From Vibrio ponticus (lineage in GTDB: Bacteria > Pseudomonadota > Gammaproteobacteria > Enterobacterales > Vibrionaceae), in contig NZ_AP019657.1 of the NCBI RefSeq assembly GCF_009938225.1, positions 806,001-870,000 of the forward strand: 64,000 nt of DNA, read 5' to 3'. Below are positions 44,758 through 54,945 of the stretch, piece after piece. Made by a program: the position numbers and the translations under genes. Positions within the stretch are counted from its first letter, which is position 1. Each line of letters begins with the position of its first letter. The notes beneath the pieces are model-generated. The model was not told the origin of the DNA. It saw only the letters and a program-made list of their open reading frames with translations, and searched no databases.

Positions 44758-46830
44758 TTATTCGATAATGCGTTTGAAAGGCGGTAGTGAATCCAGTAAT
44801 GCACTGCCATAACGTTTGGTTACCAGGCGTCTATCTAAGATGATGACTGTACCAGAATCTCGCTCTTTACGCAGTAAGCGTCCAACCGACTGGATCAGTT
44901 TTTTACTTGCCTCTGGAACCGTGATCTGCATAAACGGGTTGCCGCCTTTGTGCTCAATATATTCAGCATGTGCCTGTTCTACTGGAGAGGTAGGTACGCC
45001 AAACGGAATCTTAGTGATAATTAGATTTTCAAGCAGTTCGCCGGGTAAATCTAATCCTTCTGAAAAGCTTCCTGTACCAAAAAGTACGCTGGTTTTACCG
45101 CATTGCACCAGTGTTTTATGTTTATTTAGAATTTCATTGCGCGACTCTTTACCTTGGATCTGCAGTGCCCAACCTTTTTTGATGAAATCTTTTTCAAGTG
45201 CTTCCGCCACTTGATTCATCTGCCAATAGGAAGAGAATAAAACTAAATTGGCTTGCTTGTCTTTAATTTGATTAGGCAGAATTTCAATAAGATATTCCGT
45301 AAACTCCTTTGCTTGCGGCTCATATTTCATCTTGGGTACACGCAGCTCAGCTTGGTTTTGGTAGTCAAACGGTGATGCGAGCGCTAAGAATCTGGTGCCA
45401 TCTTCTGCTTTGTCACTGATTCCCGCTTGGCGGCAGAAAAAGTTAAATGAATTGAGTGCGCGCATCGTTGCTGATACCAACACCGCACCTAAGCAGCGAC
45501 TCCAAATTTGTTGGTCAAGCTGCCAACCGACTTCGAGAGGGGAAACGTTAACAATAAAGTCGCCTTCACGTTCAGGGCTTATCTCTAACCAGCGAGCGAG
45601 CGGTGCCCCTTTATCACGCGGTGGCTCCGCCATCAGTTGCCAGACTTGCGCCAAGTTATCCATACGTTGGATATAGAAGCCCAATTCAGCTAACGCAGGT
45701 TCGGCTAAACGCGCCGCAACTTCACCGTCTTTTACTCTTTCGGCAATCAGATCAGCGATCTTGGCTGTCGCTTGCGCGCCTTTTTGCGACAGTTGTTTCA
45801 GATCTTTCGATTCCGCTGCTAGCCATTCAGGTAGATCACCATGCTCAAAGCGATAGATATTTTCACTAAAATGCGCGGGGTCAAAGCGTCCTGCCAGCTG
45901 AGTTAGTGAAGGGATTAATTGCTGCACGGCATCTTGCAGTTCGTTACGAAAACGCGCAACACGTTTCTCATCGGCGAGACCTGCAAATTTGGTGACTGAC
46001 TGATTGAGCCTCTCTAACCAAGTAGCGGCACCCTTTAGGCTGGCTGCGGCTGCTGAGTGGTCGCGTGCCACATGCGGGAGGTGATGCGCTTCATCGAAGA
46101 CATAAATGGTTTCTTCCGGCTCTGGTAGAATCACGCCACCGCCCAGATCCGCATCTGCCATAACTAAGCTGTGGTTGGCGATAATCACATCGGCTTTATC
46201 GAGTTCACTGCGTGCTTTTTGAAACGGGCAACCGCGGTGAGAGGGCATACTGTTGTTACAGCTGTGTTTGTCACTTACGATTAACTGCCAAATATGCTCG
46301 TCAATTGATTTTGGCCATGAGTCTCGATCACCATCCCATTTACCTTGCGCAAGTGAACGGTACATGGTTTCAAGCAGTTCGATATCTTTGCGCTTTGGCT
46401 TGGTTTCAAACATCGCCATTTGCTGACCGTCAGCACCGCAAGCGTTGGCGAGTTTTTCTGCACAACAATAGCGTTGACGCCCCTTAGCCAACAAAAAAGA
46501 GAAATTTAGGTCGGTGATGCGTCTAAATAAAGGTAAATCTTTATTGATTAATTGTTCTTGTAGCGCAACCGTCGCGGTAGAGATCACCACTTTGCGTTGG
46601 CTTAAAAACGCCACCGGTATCGCCGCCATAAGATAAGAGAGTGACTTACCAATCCCTGTTCCGGCTTCCGCCACAATCATACGATTTTTTTTATGGTACT
46701 CACCACAGAGGGTTTTAGTGATTTCTGCTACTAAATAGTTTTGTGCACGACGAGGAACGAAGTTTTCTAGTTGTGCTTGCAGGTTTTGGTAGCTGGTACG
46801 AATTGATTGGTGGATTTTTGTGTTGGTCAT
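44758..46830 (-). CDS. dinG: ATP-dependent DNA helicase DinG
   Basis: A 690-residue XPD-like 5'-3' helicase. Walker A reads AEAGTGIGKSLSYL and the DEAH box reads VFDEAHHLPHVARD. Four cysteines for the 4Fe-4S cluster lie in RYCCAEKLANACGAD and SCNNSMPSHRGCPF. C-terminal motifs are FGTGSFSEGLDLPGE and QSVGRLLRKERDSG. It resolves R-loops and other structures. No clear LexA box was seen upstream. Confidence 0.95.
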   Translation of the reverse strand: MTNTKIHQSIRTSYQNLQAQLENFVPRRAQNYLVAEITKTLCGEYHKKNRMIVAEAGTGIGKSLSYLMAAIPVAFLSQRKVVISTATVALQEQLINKDLPLFRRITDLNFSFLLAKGRQRYCCAEKLANACGADGQQMAMFETKPKRKDIELLETMYRSLAQGKWDGDRDSWPKSIDEHIWQLIVSDKHSCNNSMPSHRGCPFQKARSELDKADVIIANHSLVMADADLGGGVILPEPEETIYVFDEAHHLPHVARDHSAAAASLKGAATWLERLNQSVTKFAGLADEKRVARFRNELQDAVQQLIPSLTQLAGRFDPAHFSENIYRFEHGDLPEWLAAESKDLKQLSQKGAQATAKIADLIAERVKDGEVAARLAEPALAELGFYIQRMDNLAQVWQLMAEPPRDKGAPLARWLEISPEREGDFIVNVSPLEVGWQLDQQIWSRCLGAVLVSATMRALNSFNFFCRQAGISDKAEDGTRFLALASPFDYQNQAELRVPKMKYEPQAKEFTEYLIEILPNQIKDKQANLVLFSSYWQMNQVAEALEKDFIKKGWALQIQGKESRNEILNKHKTLVQCGKTSVLFGTGSFSEGLDLPGELLENLIITKIPFGVPTSPVEQAHAEYIEHKGGNPFMQITVPEASKKLIQSVGRLLRKERDSGTVIILDRRLVTKRYGSALLDSLPPFKRIIE

Positions 46831-47341
46831 AACGGCGCCTTTCTAACGATAAGCGATATTAGCACACTTCTCTAACTGTTATGTAGTTCACGATTCTGAA
46901 TGCTTTTTGAATAAATCTAGATCCGCTTCACAAAAAAAACTGAACCTTCAAATAGTTATATTTTTTTCTAAACTCGAAAAATATAAAACCACAACAAATA
47001 GGCTTTGTTGATATTAAATTCTGCTAGTTGTAAATCCTGTGTAAATTTGCAGTGTTTTATGCTGATAGTGCGGCGCATATCAACTATTGATGAAGCTATT
47101 ATCTAGGTTAGAAGTTGGTCGCAAAATTACCTGTTTTACATATAAGTTGTTGTTTTTTATCGTTTTGATGTTTTTTTAGGAGTTGTTTTTATAAGATTTG
47201 ACAGTCCGAACAATCTTCTGCAATCTAGCATCGAAATTTGAAAGCGGCGGTGTCAAGCGGTTTAGTTTGAAACACCTCCAAAAAAATAAAAGGGAACCGG
47301 ACAAGGAATTCCCTAATCTAAGAAAAGGCAGTGGATTAACT
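46831..47341 (+). promoter_or_regulatory. Long AT-rich region upstream of the porin gene
   Basis: About 500 bp without a gene, strongly AT-rich with many A and T tracts, holding the porin promoter and the minus-strand start of dinG. A TTGATA-N17-TAAATC pair near 47008 resembles a sigma-70 promoter and would give a leader of about 300 nt. GGGAA and TTCCC can pair at about 47292-47313, just before the porin ribosome binding site. No binding site could be assigned with confidence. Confidence 0.35.
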
Positions 47342-48370
47342 ATGAAAAAGACTCTAGTAGCTCTTTCAATTCTTGCAGCAGCAACATCTGCTCAAGCAAT
47401 CGAACTATACAACCAAGACGGCGTGACTGTAGACATTCACGGTGATATCGAAGTTACTTACCAAAACTCTTTTACAGAAAGCTCAATGAAACAACAAATC
47501 GAAGACGCTGACTTCGGTTTTGATGTTCGTTACGCACTTAACGATGACCTACAATTTGGTGGCTACTGGGCATTCGACGGTTCAGAAAGCAACAACGCAG
47601 AAGTAACTCGCAGCGGCGACGTATATGTTGCTCTATACTCAAAAACTTACGGTTCTATCAAGTTCGGTCGTCTATGTACTGCTGTCGATGACCTAGGTGG
47701 CATCACTAGCGATTACCAATTTGACGTAAATAAACTTTACGAAGCTGGTTCTGATGACGTAACGTGTGCTGACGAAGCAATCCGTTACGACTACGACAAC
47801 GGCACGTTCTACACTACTCTTGGCTTTATCCAAGACAAACTAGGTCACAGTGACCTATACACTGGTGAAATCGTTGACGACGGTAACGGTAACCCAGTTC
47901 TAGAAAAAGTAAGCGGCAGTGATTTCAACTACTACGATGGTCGCTTTGGTTACCGTGTAGCAGATCTAGATATGTCTGTATTCATCGCTAACCTGAACTT
48001 TGAAGACAATTCAAAAGGTAATGATGAAACAGCTTATGGTTTCGAAGCTAATTACCGTGGTATCGAAAGCATTCGTCTAGGTCTAGGTTACTACGTTGCG
48101 GATATCGACGAAGCTGCTGGCGAAGCTAACCAAGACACTAATGTTATTACTCTAGGTGCTGATTACTACCTAGGTAAGTGGACGTTTGCTACTGCAGTTT
48201 CTACATCTGACCACGATAACGACAAGCTAGATTCTACTAACTGGTTCGTGAACGCAGGTTACAACCTAGCACCAAACACTACTGCATACATCGAATACGC
48301 TGGTCAAGACGTTGATGGCAAGAAAGATAGCGAAGACGCACTAGCTATCGGTGTTAAAGCATCATTCTAA
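47342..48370 (+). CDS. General outer-membrane porin
   Basis: A 342-residue protein with a signal peptide (MKKTLVALSILAAATSAQA) and a mature 16-strand porin. GSIKFGRLCTAVDD and alternating polar/apolar strands are typical; it ends with AIGVKASF, with the C-terminal Phe needed for barrel assembly. It is close to OmpU/OmpN-type Vibrio porins. The codon use is strongly biased towards abundant tRNAs, as in highly expressed genes. The start with the signal peptide at 47342 is certain. Confidence 0.93.
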   Translation: MKKTLVALSILAAATSAQAIELYNQDGVTVDIHGDIEVTYQNSFTESSMKQQIEDADFGFDVRYALNDDLQFGGYWAFDGSESNNAEVTRSGDVYVALYSKTYGSIKFGRLCTAVDDLGGITSDYQFDVNKLYEAGSDDVTCADEAIRYDYDNGTFYTTLGFIQDKLGHSDLYTGEIVDDGNGNPVLEKVSGSDFNYYDGRFGYRVADLDMSVFIANLNFEDNSKGNDETAYGFEANYRGIESIRLGLGYYVADIDEAAGEANQDTNVITLGADYYLGKWTFATAVSTSDHDNDKLDSTNWFVNAGYNLAPNTTAYIEYAGQDVDGKKDSEDALAIGVKASF

Positions 48371-48392
48371 TGATTGCTTAATCAGATATACT

Positions 48393-48414
48393 AAAGCCAC
48401 CTTCGGGTGGCTTT
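48393..48414 (+). terminator. Rho-independent terminator of the porin gene
   Basis: AAAGCCACC and GGTGGCTTT pair around a TTCG tetraloop, followed by TTACTTTC. Confidence 0.93.
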
Positions 48415-48454
48415 TTACTTTCTTATATTATATTGCTGTTTAAGGGGAACTCCT

Positions 48455-49150
48455 TTGAAAATTAAAAGTTTATTTGCCGTGATGGCGGGTGTGTTGGCTT
48501 TTCCGTTGCAAGCTGCGGTTCTTTCTGCGCAAGATGGAGTTTCAATTCTCTACATTAATGGCGAAAAGGCGGAGCAAAGAATTGGTGAGAACCAAATCGA
48601 AGAAGGCTTTGTGCAAGCTTTAGTTCGTTTTGATGACAAGTTGGGGGTGGGTAATAGTGCTAAAGTTTACACCTCTAAGCCGTTCTTTTTAAATTTTGAT
48701 GCTAAAGGTAGTGAGATCGAAATCTTCGCTCCAAAAGTATATAGCGAGATCGAAGCAGACAAAGAGTTTGAAAAAGCCAACCCAGGCTGGAAAGTGTTGG
48801 TTGATGGCAAAGAAGTTCAGTTTGAGCAAGCGGTGCTAAAAGGCAAAGGTGGCTTTATGCCATACGCAGGCATGGAAAACCTAGTCGCTGAGCACAACAA
48901 ACAGCGCGGTATCTACTTTAACAATGGTGAATTGGTTGATGCGCCTGTTGCCGCTGAGTTGGCTCCAGTAGCCGTTGTTACTACATCGGCAGTAGCAACA
49001 GCGAATAGCACTGCAAACAATGCAGCAAAAGCAACGTCTCAAGCGCCAAAAGCAGCAGTGAAGAACGTTGAACAGCTTAAAGCTTGGTACTTGAAAGCAA
49101 GCACAGAAGAGCGTAAAGAATTCCGTCGTTGGATGATTGACCAAGAGTAA
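48455..49150 (+). CDS. Periplasmic DUF2057 (YccT-like) protein
   Basis: A 231-residue protein with a signal peptide (KIKSLFAVMAGVLAFPLQA) and the DUF2057 core VLSAQDGVSILYINGEKAE. The C-terminal third is Ala/Thr-rich and low in complexity, then a helical tail WYLKASTEERKEFRRWM. The start is probably TTG at 48455 behind a GGGGAA box, because an upstream frame would break the signal peptide. The function is unknown. Confidence 0.82.
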   Translation: MKIKSLFAVMAGVLAFPLQAAVLSAQDGVSILYINGEKAEQRIGENQIEEGFVQALVRFDDKLGVGNSAKVYTSKPFFLNFDAKGSEIEIFAPKVYSEIEADKEFEKANPGWKVLVDGKEVQFEQAVLKGKGGFMPYAGMENLVAEHNKQRGIYFNNGELVDAPVAAELAPVAVVTTSAVATANSTANNAAKATSQAPKAAVKNVEQLKAWYLKASTEERKEFRRWMIDQE

Positions 49151-49165
49151 TCATCGAATGATCTG

Positions 49166-49194
49166 AAAAGGGTTGGCATAGTGCCAACCCTTTT
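49166..49194. terminator. Bidirectional terminator
   Basis: AAAAGGGTTGGC and GCCAACCCTTTT pair around ATAGT. It lies between convergent DUF2057 (plus) and bioA (minus). Confidence 0.9.
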
Positions 49195-49215
49195 TGCATT
49201 CTATTGTTTTAGTAT

Positions 49216-50493
49216 TTATTGAAAGCACTCAGGTTTATTGAGCGCGCTCTCTATGGCGGCGACCAGCTTTTCAATATGCTGAGCTTGGCTGATGTACGGC
49301 GGCATCATATAGATAAGTTTACCAAACGGGCGAATCCATACCCCTTGCTCGACAAAGTTCGCTTGGATTTGTTTCATATTGACCGCTTTGTGCGTCTCGA
49401 CCACGCCAATGCCGCCTAACCAGCGCACATCCGCCACCAATGAATGTTCTTGGATTTGTGGTAGTAAGCGAGCAAATTGTTGCTCAATCATTTGGGTTTG
49501 CGCTTGCCACTCGTTGCGCTCGAGCAGTTCCATGCTGGCAGTGGCAACCGCGCAGGCAAGAGGGTTACCCATAAAAGTCGGACCATGCATAAAGCATCCT
49601 GCTTCACCCCCACAAACCGTATTGGCAACGTTACTGGTAGCCAAGGTTGCCGATAAGGTCATATAGCCACTGGTGAGCGCCTTACCCACGCAGAGAATAT
49701 CCGGCTCGATATCGGCATGTTCATAGGCGAACAATTTGCCTGTACGCCCAAAGCCAGTCGCGATTTCATCTAAGATCAACAGCACCTCAAATTGATCGCA
49801 TAGCTCACGTACCTCTTTAAGAAACTCAGGATGATAAATACGCATCCCACCGGCGCCTTGCACAATGGGTTCCAAGATCACGGCGGCGATCTCTTGGTGA
49901 TGATCCGTTAACTTCTGTTTGAAATCATCCAGATCGCTGGGATCCCACACTTGCCAAAAACCGGTTTTCGGCGAGTTAGCGAAGATATGCTCAGGCAAAA
50001 AACCTTTATAAAGCGAGTGCATCGAATTATCAGGATCAGTGACCGACATGGCAGCGAACGTGTCGCCATGATAACCATCTCGCAGAGTCAGAAATTTAGC
50101 CCGCTTTTCTCCTTTCGCATGCCAATACTGCAATGCCATTTTCAGGCTCACTTCTACCGCCACAGAACCAGAATCCGCTAGAAATACGTGCTGTAGTGAA
50201 TCACACGTCATATTAATCAATTTTTTACATAAATTGATTGCGGGTGCATGGGTAAGCCCACCAAACATCACATGTGACACCGTATCAATTTGTTGATGGG
50301 CGGCTTGGTTTAAGTAGGGATGGTTATAGCCATGAATTGCCGACCACCAAGATGACATGCCATCGACGAGTTCTTCACCGCTCTCAAGATAAATATTTAC
50401 ACCGCTTGCTTTGGCTACTGGATAACAAGGCAGGGGATTAAGTGTTGAAGTGTAAGGATGCCAAATATGCTGGCGATCAAAATCTAGATCCAT
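49216..50493 (-). CDS. bioA: Adenosylmethionine-8-amino-7-oxononanoate transaminase
   Basis: A 425-residue PLP aminotransferase of biotin synthesis (KAPA to DAPA with SAM as amino donor). HIWHPYTS is the BioA start, VDGMSSWWSAIHGYNHP the SAM/KAPA region, and DEIATGFGRTG the PLP Asp. The PLP lysine is in LCVGKALTSGYMTLSA. It is divergent from bioBFCD. Confidence 0.96.
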   Translation of the reverse strand: MDLDFDRQHIWHPYTSTLNPLPCYPVAKASGVNIYLESGEELVDGMSSWWSAIHGYNHPYLNQAAHQQIDTVSHVMFGGLTHAPAINLCKKLINMTCDSLQHVFLADSGSVAVEVSLKMALQYWHAKGEKRAKFLTLRDGYHGDTFAAMSVTDPDNSMHSLYKGFLPEHIFANSPKTGFWQVWDPSDLDDFKQKLTDHHQEIAAVILEPIVQGAGGMRIYHPEFLKEVRELCDQFEVLLILDEIATGFGRTGKLFAYEHADIEPDILCVGKALTSGYMTLSATLATSNVANTVCGGEAGCFMHGPTFMGNPLACAVATASMELLERNEWQAQTQMIEQQFARLLPQIQEHSLVADVRWLGGIGVVETHKAVNMKQIQANFVEQGVWIRPFGKLIYMMPPYISQAQHIEKLVAAIESALNKPECFQ

Positions 50494-50523
50494 GATTACT
50501 CGCAAAGATTAAAAATTAACCAA

Positions 50524-50556
50524 TTGTAAACTTGAGTTTTGTTTTGTTGTTGACAG
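50524..50556. promoter_or_regulatory. BirA operator in the bioA-bioB divergent promoter
   Basis: TTGTAAACT and TGTTGACAG are separated by 15 bases. The consensus as I remember it is TTGTAAACC-N15-GGTTTACAA (or GGTTGACAA), so 15 or 16 of 18 bases fit. It sits between bioA and bioB, the classic place for repression by biotinyl-BirA. A second inverted repeat, GTTGACAG/CTGTCAAC, shares its right half. Confidence 0.7.
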
Positions 50557-50718
50557 CTTACTCTGTGGCGATAGACTGTCAACCATAAAACCATCCCGAT
50601 GATTGATTGGTCGTGGATATAAAATCGATTTGCGAAGGTCTTGCGCTTAATTGACCCGCTTGATTGGAGTGCACACTTTTTTGGGCAGACCTAGCGAAGA
50701 ACATAATAAGGAAGAGAT

Positions 50719-51771
50719 GTGGAAGTTCGTCATAACTGGACTCATGATGAAGTCAAACAACTGATGCAAAAGCCGTTCATGGATTTGCTTTTTGAAGCGC
50801 AGTTAGTGCATCGAAAATATCAGCAGCACAACCATGTACAGGTAAGCACTTTGCTCTCAATCAAAACTGGCGCATGCCCAGAAGATTGTAAATATTGTCC
50901 ACAAAGCGCGCGCTATACGACGGACGTAGAGAAAGAGCGTTTGATGGAAGTGGAGCGTGTGCTGGATGCCGCAACCAAGGCGAAAAATGCCGGTTCAACG
51001 CGTTTTTGTATGGGCGCTGCGTGGAAGAACCCAAAACAGCGTGACATGCCACATCTAACGCAAATGATAAAAGGCGTGAAAGATATGGGGCTGGAAACCT
51101 GTATGACGCTCGGCATGCTTACCCCAGAACAAGCGCAGCAACTGGCAGACGCTGGTCTTGACTACTACAACCACAACCTTGATACCTCGCCAGAGTTCTA
51201 CGGCAATATTATTACCACTCGTACTTACCAAGATCGTTTGGATACCTTGTCTCATGTGCGTGATGCGGGCATGAAAATTTGCTCTGGCGGCATTATCGGC
51301 ATGGGTGAGAGCGCCAGCGATCGCGCCGGTTTACTTTGTGAGTTGGCAAACTTGCCGACACACCCAGAAAGTGTGCCAATTAACATGTTGGTGAAAGTCA
51401 AAGGCACGCCACTAGAGAATGTGGATGATGTAGACCCATTTGATTTTATTCGTTTGATCGCTATCGCACGTATCATGATGCCAATGTCGGCGGTTCGTTT
51501 ATCTGCGGGTCGCGAAAATATGAATGAGCAGATGCAAACCTTGTGCTTTATGGCGGGTGCCAACTCTGTCTTTTATGGCTGTAAATTGTTGACCACGCCG
51601 AATCCATCGGAAGATAAAGACATGCAGCTATTCGCAAAGTTGGGCATCAATAGTCAACAGGTCTCGCAACGACCGGATGAGATTGAGGAAAACGAACTGC
51701 TTGATCGCGTGGTTGAGCGAGTTGCCGCCCGTCCAGCGAAAGATGACCTATTTTATGACGCAGGCGTTTAA
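50719..51771 (+). CDS. bioB: Biotin synthase
   Basis: A 350-residue radical-SAM enzyme that inserts sulfur into dethiobiotin. The radical-SAM cluster motif is [11 protein letters not shown]; the auxiliary 2Fe-2S ligands lie in RFCMGAAW and further on (ETCMTLGM, Arg in RLSAGRENM). The start is GTG at 50719 behind AAGGAAGAG. First gene of bioBFCD. Confidence 0.97.
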   Translation: MEVRHNWTHDEVKQLMQKPFMDLLFEAQLVHRKYQQHNHVQVSTLLSIKTGACPEDCKYCPQSARYTTDVEKERLMEVERVLDAATKAKNAGSTRFCMGAAWKNPKQRDMPHLTQMIKGVKDMGLETCMTLGMLTPEQAQQLADAGLDYYNHNLDTSPEFYGNIITTRTYQDRLDTLSHVRDAGMKICSGGIIGMGESASDRAGLLCELANLPTHPESVPINMLVKVKGTPLENVDDVDPFDFIRLIAIARIMMPMSAVRLSAGRENMNEQMQTLCFMAGANSVFYGCKLLTTPNPSEDKDMQLFAKLGINSQQVSQRPDEIEENELLDRVVERVAARPAKDDLFYDAGV

Positions 51772-52897
51772 TCAGCGCATTGCTGACAGCCTAGCGTTGC
51801 GTAAGCAACAAGGCTTAAATCGCCAAATTGCGCCAGTGGCGTTGGGCAATCATCCAGTGTTGTCCTATCAACATGCCGAATATAGCAACTTTTCCAGCAA
51901 TGACTATCTTGGTTTAGCTGGGGATAAAGAGTTGGCAAAGGCTTGGCAGCAAGGCATTGATCGCTACGGCAATGGTAGCGGAGCTTCACCGTTGGTAACG
52001 GGGTTTAGCCATGCGCACCAATTATTGGAAGAAAAACTCTGCCAATGGCTGGGGTATTCGCGGGCAATCCTGTTTAGTTCAGGGTTTTCTGCCAATCAAG
52101 CAATGCTATTTAGTTTGCTCGAAAAGGGCGATTTACTGCTGCAAGACAAACTTAATCATGCGTCGTTGATGGAAGCGGGTATGTTGTCACCTGCGACAAT
52201 GAAACGGTTTCAGCATAATGATGTGAGTAGCCTAACTAAGCTGCTGCAATCGAACACCTTAGTGGTCACTGAAGGGGTGTTCAGCATGGATGGCGATACC
52301 GCGCCGCTCGCCCAGATTGATCAAGCGATTGAAGGCAAAGCTTGGCTTGCTGTCGATGATGCGCACGGTATTGGTGTTTTGGGACATCAAGGTCGGGGCA
52401 GCTGCGATGCTGCAGGGATTAAACCGCAACTGTTAGTAGTTACCTTTGGCAAAGCGTTTGGTTTATCTGGAGCGGCAATTATGTGCGACCAAGCGATAGG
52501 CGATTATTTAACTCAGTTTGCTCGCCACCACGTCTATTCGACAGCGATGCCGCCTTCTCAGGCTCATGCTTTGTCTCATGCGGTTGATATGATCACCATG
52601 CAGCAATGGCGTCGAGATAAGTTGAGCGAGCTTTATTATCACTATGATAAGGCACTGCAAGATGTCACCGGTTATCAATACACCGAAACACCGATAAAAC
52701 CGTTTATTGTGGGTCAATCAGATAAAGCCGTGTTGTTGTCGCAGCAACTCAAATCACGAGGTCAGTGGCTAACCGCGATCCGTCCCCCAACGGTAGCGAA
52801 AGGTAAAGCGAGGCTGAGGATCACTTTAACGGCGAATCACTCAGTAAACCAAATCACTCATTTAGCTGATGAGTTAAAAGCATTAATAGAGGGTTAA
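51755..52897 (+). CDS. bioF: 8-amino-7-oxononanoate synthase
   Basis: A 380-residue PLP enzyme that joins pimeloyl-ACP/CoA and L-alanine. [20 protein letters not shown] and [11 protein letters not shown] (PLP Lys) are present. The ATG at 51755 lies inside the end of bioB (17-base overlap), so translation is coupled; an ATG four codons earlier is also possible. Confidence 0.95.
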   Translation: MTQAFNQRIADSLALRKQQGLNRQIAPVALGNHPVLSYQHAEYSNFSSNDYLGLAGDKELAKAWQQGIDRYGNGSGASPLVTGFSHAHQLLEEKLCQWLGYSRAILFSSGFSANQAMLFSLLEKGDLLLQDKLNHASLMEAGMLSPATMKRFQHNDVSSLTKLLQSNTLVVTEGVFSMDGDTAPLAQIDQAIEGKAWLAVDDAHGIGVLGHQGRGSCDAAGIKPQLLVVTFGKAFGLSGAAIMCDQAIGDYLTQFARHHVYSTAMPPSQAHALSHAVDMITMQQWRRDKLSELYYHYDKALQDVTGYQYTETPIKPFIVGQSDKAVLLSQQLKSRGQWLTAIRPPTVAKGKARLRITLTANHSVNQITHLADELKALIEG

Positions 52898-52902
52898 CTC
52901 TG

Positions 52903-53715
52903 ATGAATAATGCGTTATTTGTGAATTCGCAACAGATGGACTTTGCTAATAAACAAGCGATCGCCGATGCGTTTGGTAAAGCAGCGGGAAGCTATGATAA
53001 GCATGCTGCGTTTCAGCGTGAAGTCGGTTCTCGTTTGCTTGATTTATTACCCCAAGATCTTCGCGGTAAACAGGTATTGGATCTTGGTTGCGGAACGGGG
53101 TTCTTTAGTCAGCAGCTATTAGCAAGAGGCGCGCAGGTTGTTTGCTGCGACCTGTCGAGTGAAATGTTACAACAAGCGCAAGCACGTTGTGGTCATCAAG
53201 GAATGCAGTACCAACAAGGTGATGCAGAATCACTGCCGTTTGCTGCTCATCAGTTTGATTATGTTTTCTCAAGTTTAGCGCTGCAGTGGTGTGACGATTT
53301 GTCGGTGCCGTTGGCAGAAATGCGCCGTGTTACTCGGCGAGGGGGGAGCATTGTCTTCTCGACATTACTGGACGGTTCACTAAATGAGCTCAAGCAGGCT
53401 TGGGCAAAAGTTGACTCATATCAACACGTCAACGATTTTATAACTGCCAATCAGGTAAAAATTGCGTTAGCGCAAGCCCAGTGTAAAAACCATCACTTAG
53501 ACTTGCCCACCATAATCGCTTGGTATTCATCCGCATTCTCGTTAATGCGTGATTTGAAAGGCATTGGCGCGAACCATGTTCAAGGTCGCTCTCATGGGTT
53601 GACGAGTCGCCAGTCGCTAAAACGTTTAGAACGTGAGTACCAAAATTTTCAACATAACCATCAGGGGCTTGTTCCCGCAACTTACCAGGTTTGTTTGGGG
53701 AAAATTAATCTATGA
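52903..53715 (+). CDS. bioC: Malonyl-ACP O-methyltransferase
   Basis: A 270-residue SAM methyltransferase that starts pimelate synthesis by masking malonyl-ACP. The SAM motif [15 protein letters not shown] and the BioC-specific [16 protein letters not shown] are present. The pimeloyl-ACP esterase (bioH) is not in this cluster. Confidence 0.93.
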   Translation: MNNALFVNSQQMDFANKQAIADAFGKAAGSYDKHAAFQREVGSRLLDLLPQDLRGKQVLDLGCGTGFFSQQLLARGAQVVCCDLSSEMLQQAQARCGHQGMQYQQGDAESLPFAAHQFDYVFSSLALQWCDDLSVPLAEMRRVTRRGGSIVFSTLLDGSLNELKQAWAKVDSYQHVNDFITANQVKIALAQAQCKNHHLDLPTIIAWYSSAFSLMRDLKGIGANHVQGRSHGLTSRQSLKRLEREYQNFQHNHQGLVPATYQVCLGKINL

Positions 53716-54392
53716 TCGACGCATTTTTTATTGCTGGTACGGATACCGATGTAGGCAAAACAGTCGCTTCTAAAGCTATTTTGAACGCTTTAAAAGAGCG
53801 AGGCTTAAACACCATTGGCTATAAACCGGTTGCCGCTGGCAGTGAAAAAACAGAGCAAGGTATGCGTAACTCTGACGCGCTTTATCTACAAGCAGCAGCG
53901 ACGGTAGAAGTGGCATACGATGACGTTAATCCGTATGCGCTTGAACTGCCAGCTTCACCGCACATCGCAGCAAAGCGTGAAGATGTAGTTATTGATTATG
54001 ATGTGTTAAGTGACAAATTGGCGCAGCACAAACAGAACTCAGACATCGTACTCGTTGAAGGTGCGGGTGGTTGGCGTGTGCCTGTTTCAGATACCGATTG
54101 TCTATCAAGCTGGGTGCAGCGTGAAGATTTGCCTGTAGTTTTGGTGGTTGGGATTAAGCTAGGCTGTTTGAGCCATGCGTTACTGACTCTTGATGCGATC
54201 AAAGCTGACGGATTAAAAGTCGCGGGTTGGGTTGCCAATCGCATTAACCCAGGCACCGAGCACTACGCTGAAATTATTGAGATGTTAGAGCAGAAGATCG
54301 ATGCCCCTAAGATTGGTGAAATTCCTTATGTTCCGAGCGTGAAGCGCAAAGAGCTGGCGAAGTACATCGATGTCACCCCGTTAGTGGGCTAA
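53712..54392 (+). CDS. bioD: Dethiobiotin synthetase
   Basis: A 226-residue enzyme that closes the ureido ring of dethiobiotin with CO2 and ATP. The P-loop is [12 protein letters not shown], and YKPVAAGSE and [10 protein letters not shown] are the substrate loops. It overlaps bioC by four bases (ATGA) and ends the operon. Confidence 0.96.
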   Translation: MIDAFFIAGTDTDVGKTVASKAILNALKERGLNTIGYKPVAAGSEKTEQGMRNSDALYLQAAATVEVAYDDVNPYALELPASPHIAAKREDVVIDYDVLSDKLAQHKQNSDIVLVEGAGGWRVPVSDTDCLSSWVQREDLPVVLVVGIKLGCLSHALLTLDAIKADGLKVAGWVANRINPGTEHYAEIIEMLEQKIDAPKIGEIPYVPSVKRKELAKYIDVTPLVG

Positions 54393-54411
54393 TCGCTTTT
54401 CGAACCAAGAA

Positions 54412-54437
54412 AAAGAGCTGCCAGTTGGCAGCTCTTT
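54412..54437 (+). terminator. Rho-independent terminator of the bio operon
   Basis: AAAGAGCTGCC and GGCAGCTCTTT pair around AGTT. It also fits as the end of the small minus-strand gene at 54453. Confidence 0.85.
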
Positions 54438-54452
54438 CAGTTTCAATTCAGA

Positions 54453-54620
54453 CTATTTGTCACTATTTAAACCCATTAAGGCAGATTGAGTTTCAGCGAC
54501 TCTTTGTTGCATAGCGTGCTCTGACGAGATCCCTAACTGCTGCTTGGCTTCTTCTTCCGAAATACCGAGATGACAACACAACAAATCAATTGCCATTTGG
54601 TAGTTGTTTGTTTCAACCAT
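54453..54620 (-). CDS. Small unknown protein of 55 residues
   Basis: A short gene read by eye: it starts MVETNNYQMAIDLLCCHLG, then ISEEEAKQQLGISSEHAMQQ, and ends ALMGLNSDK. It has a good GGAAGAGCTC box before the ATG, amphipathic helices, and a CC pair. It reads towards the bio terminator, which serves as its own end. It is too regular to be chance, but I do not recognise the family. Confidence 0.6.
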   Translation of the reverse strand: MVETNNYQMAIDLLCCHLGISEEEAKQQLGISSEHAMQQRVAETQSALMGLNSDK

Positions 54621-54945
54621 GAGCTCTTCCTATTTAGACGTTGTTTCGTTCCTGACACTAAATCTAGCATTTTTTTGCATCGTCTCAATTCGACCAAAGT
54701 CTAACGCCTTAGCACTATTTAGCCGGTTAGAGTTTGGTAGACTAGGCGCAAATCCTAGTCAGGTTGAAAACAAGTGTATCAATTTGCTTCTATAACTTGA
54801 GTTTAGTGTGATTCGTCTATATCTATGTGCTAGCCTATGGCTTAGCGAGGTCTAGTTGACTAAAGGCTAAGACCTTTGTACATAAAGGCGATTATGTTGT
54901 CATAATCAAGCCACGAAAAAGAGCTTCCTGTTTCGGAGAAAAGTA
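54621..54945 (+). promoter_or_regulatory. Promoter region upstream of htpX
   Basis: No gene was found. GACTAGG and CCTAGTC pair perfectly around seven bases at 54740-54760 without a T tract. CTTGAG with CTATAT 17 bases further (from 54788) gives a poor sigma-32-like match that could drive htpX. A 63-codon plus-strand frame at 54604-54795 is antisense to the small gene and was rejected. Confidence 0.35.

Noticed and set aside
46831-46930. LexA box upstream of dinG
   Set aside because: CTGTTATGTAGTTCAC lacks the second half of CTGT-N8-ACAG.
54604-54795. 63-codon plus-strand frame upstream of htpX
   Set aside because: It is antisense to the start of the better supported 55-residue gene, and its residues have no protein-like pattern.
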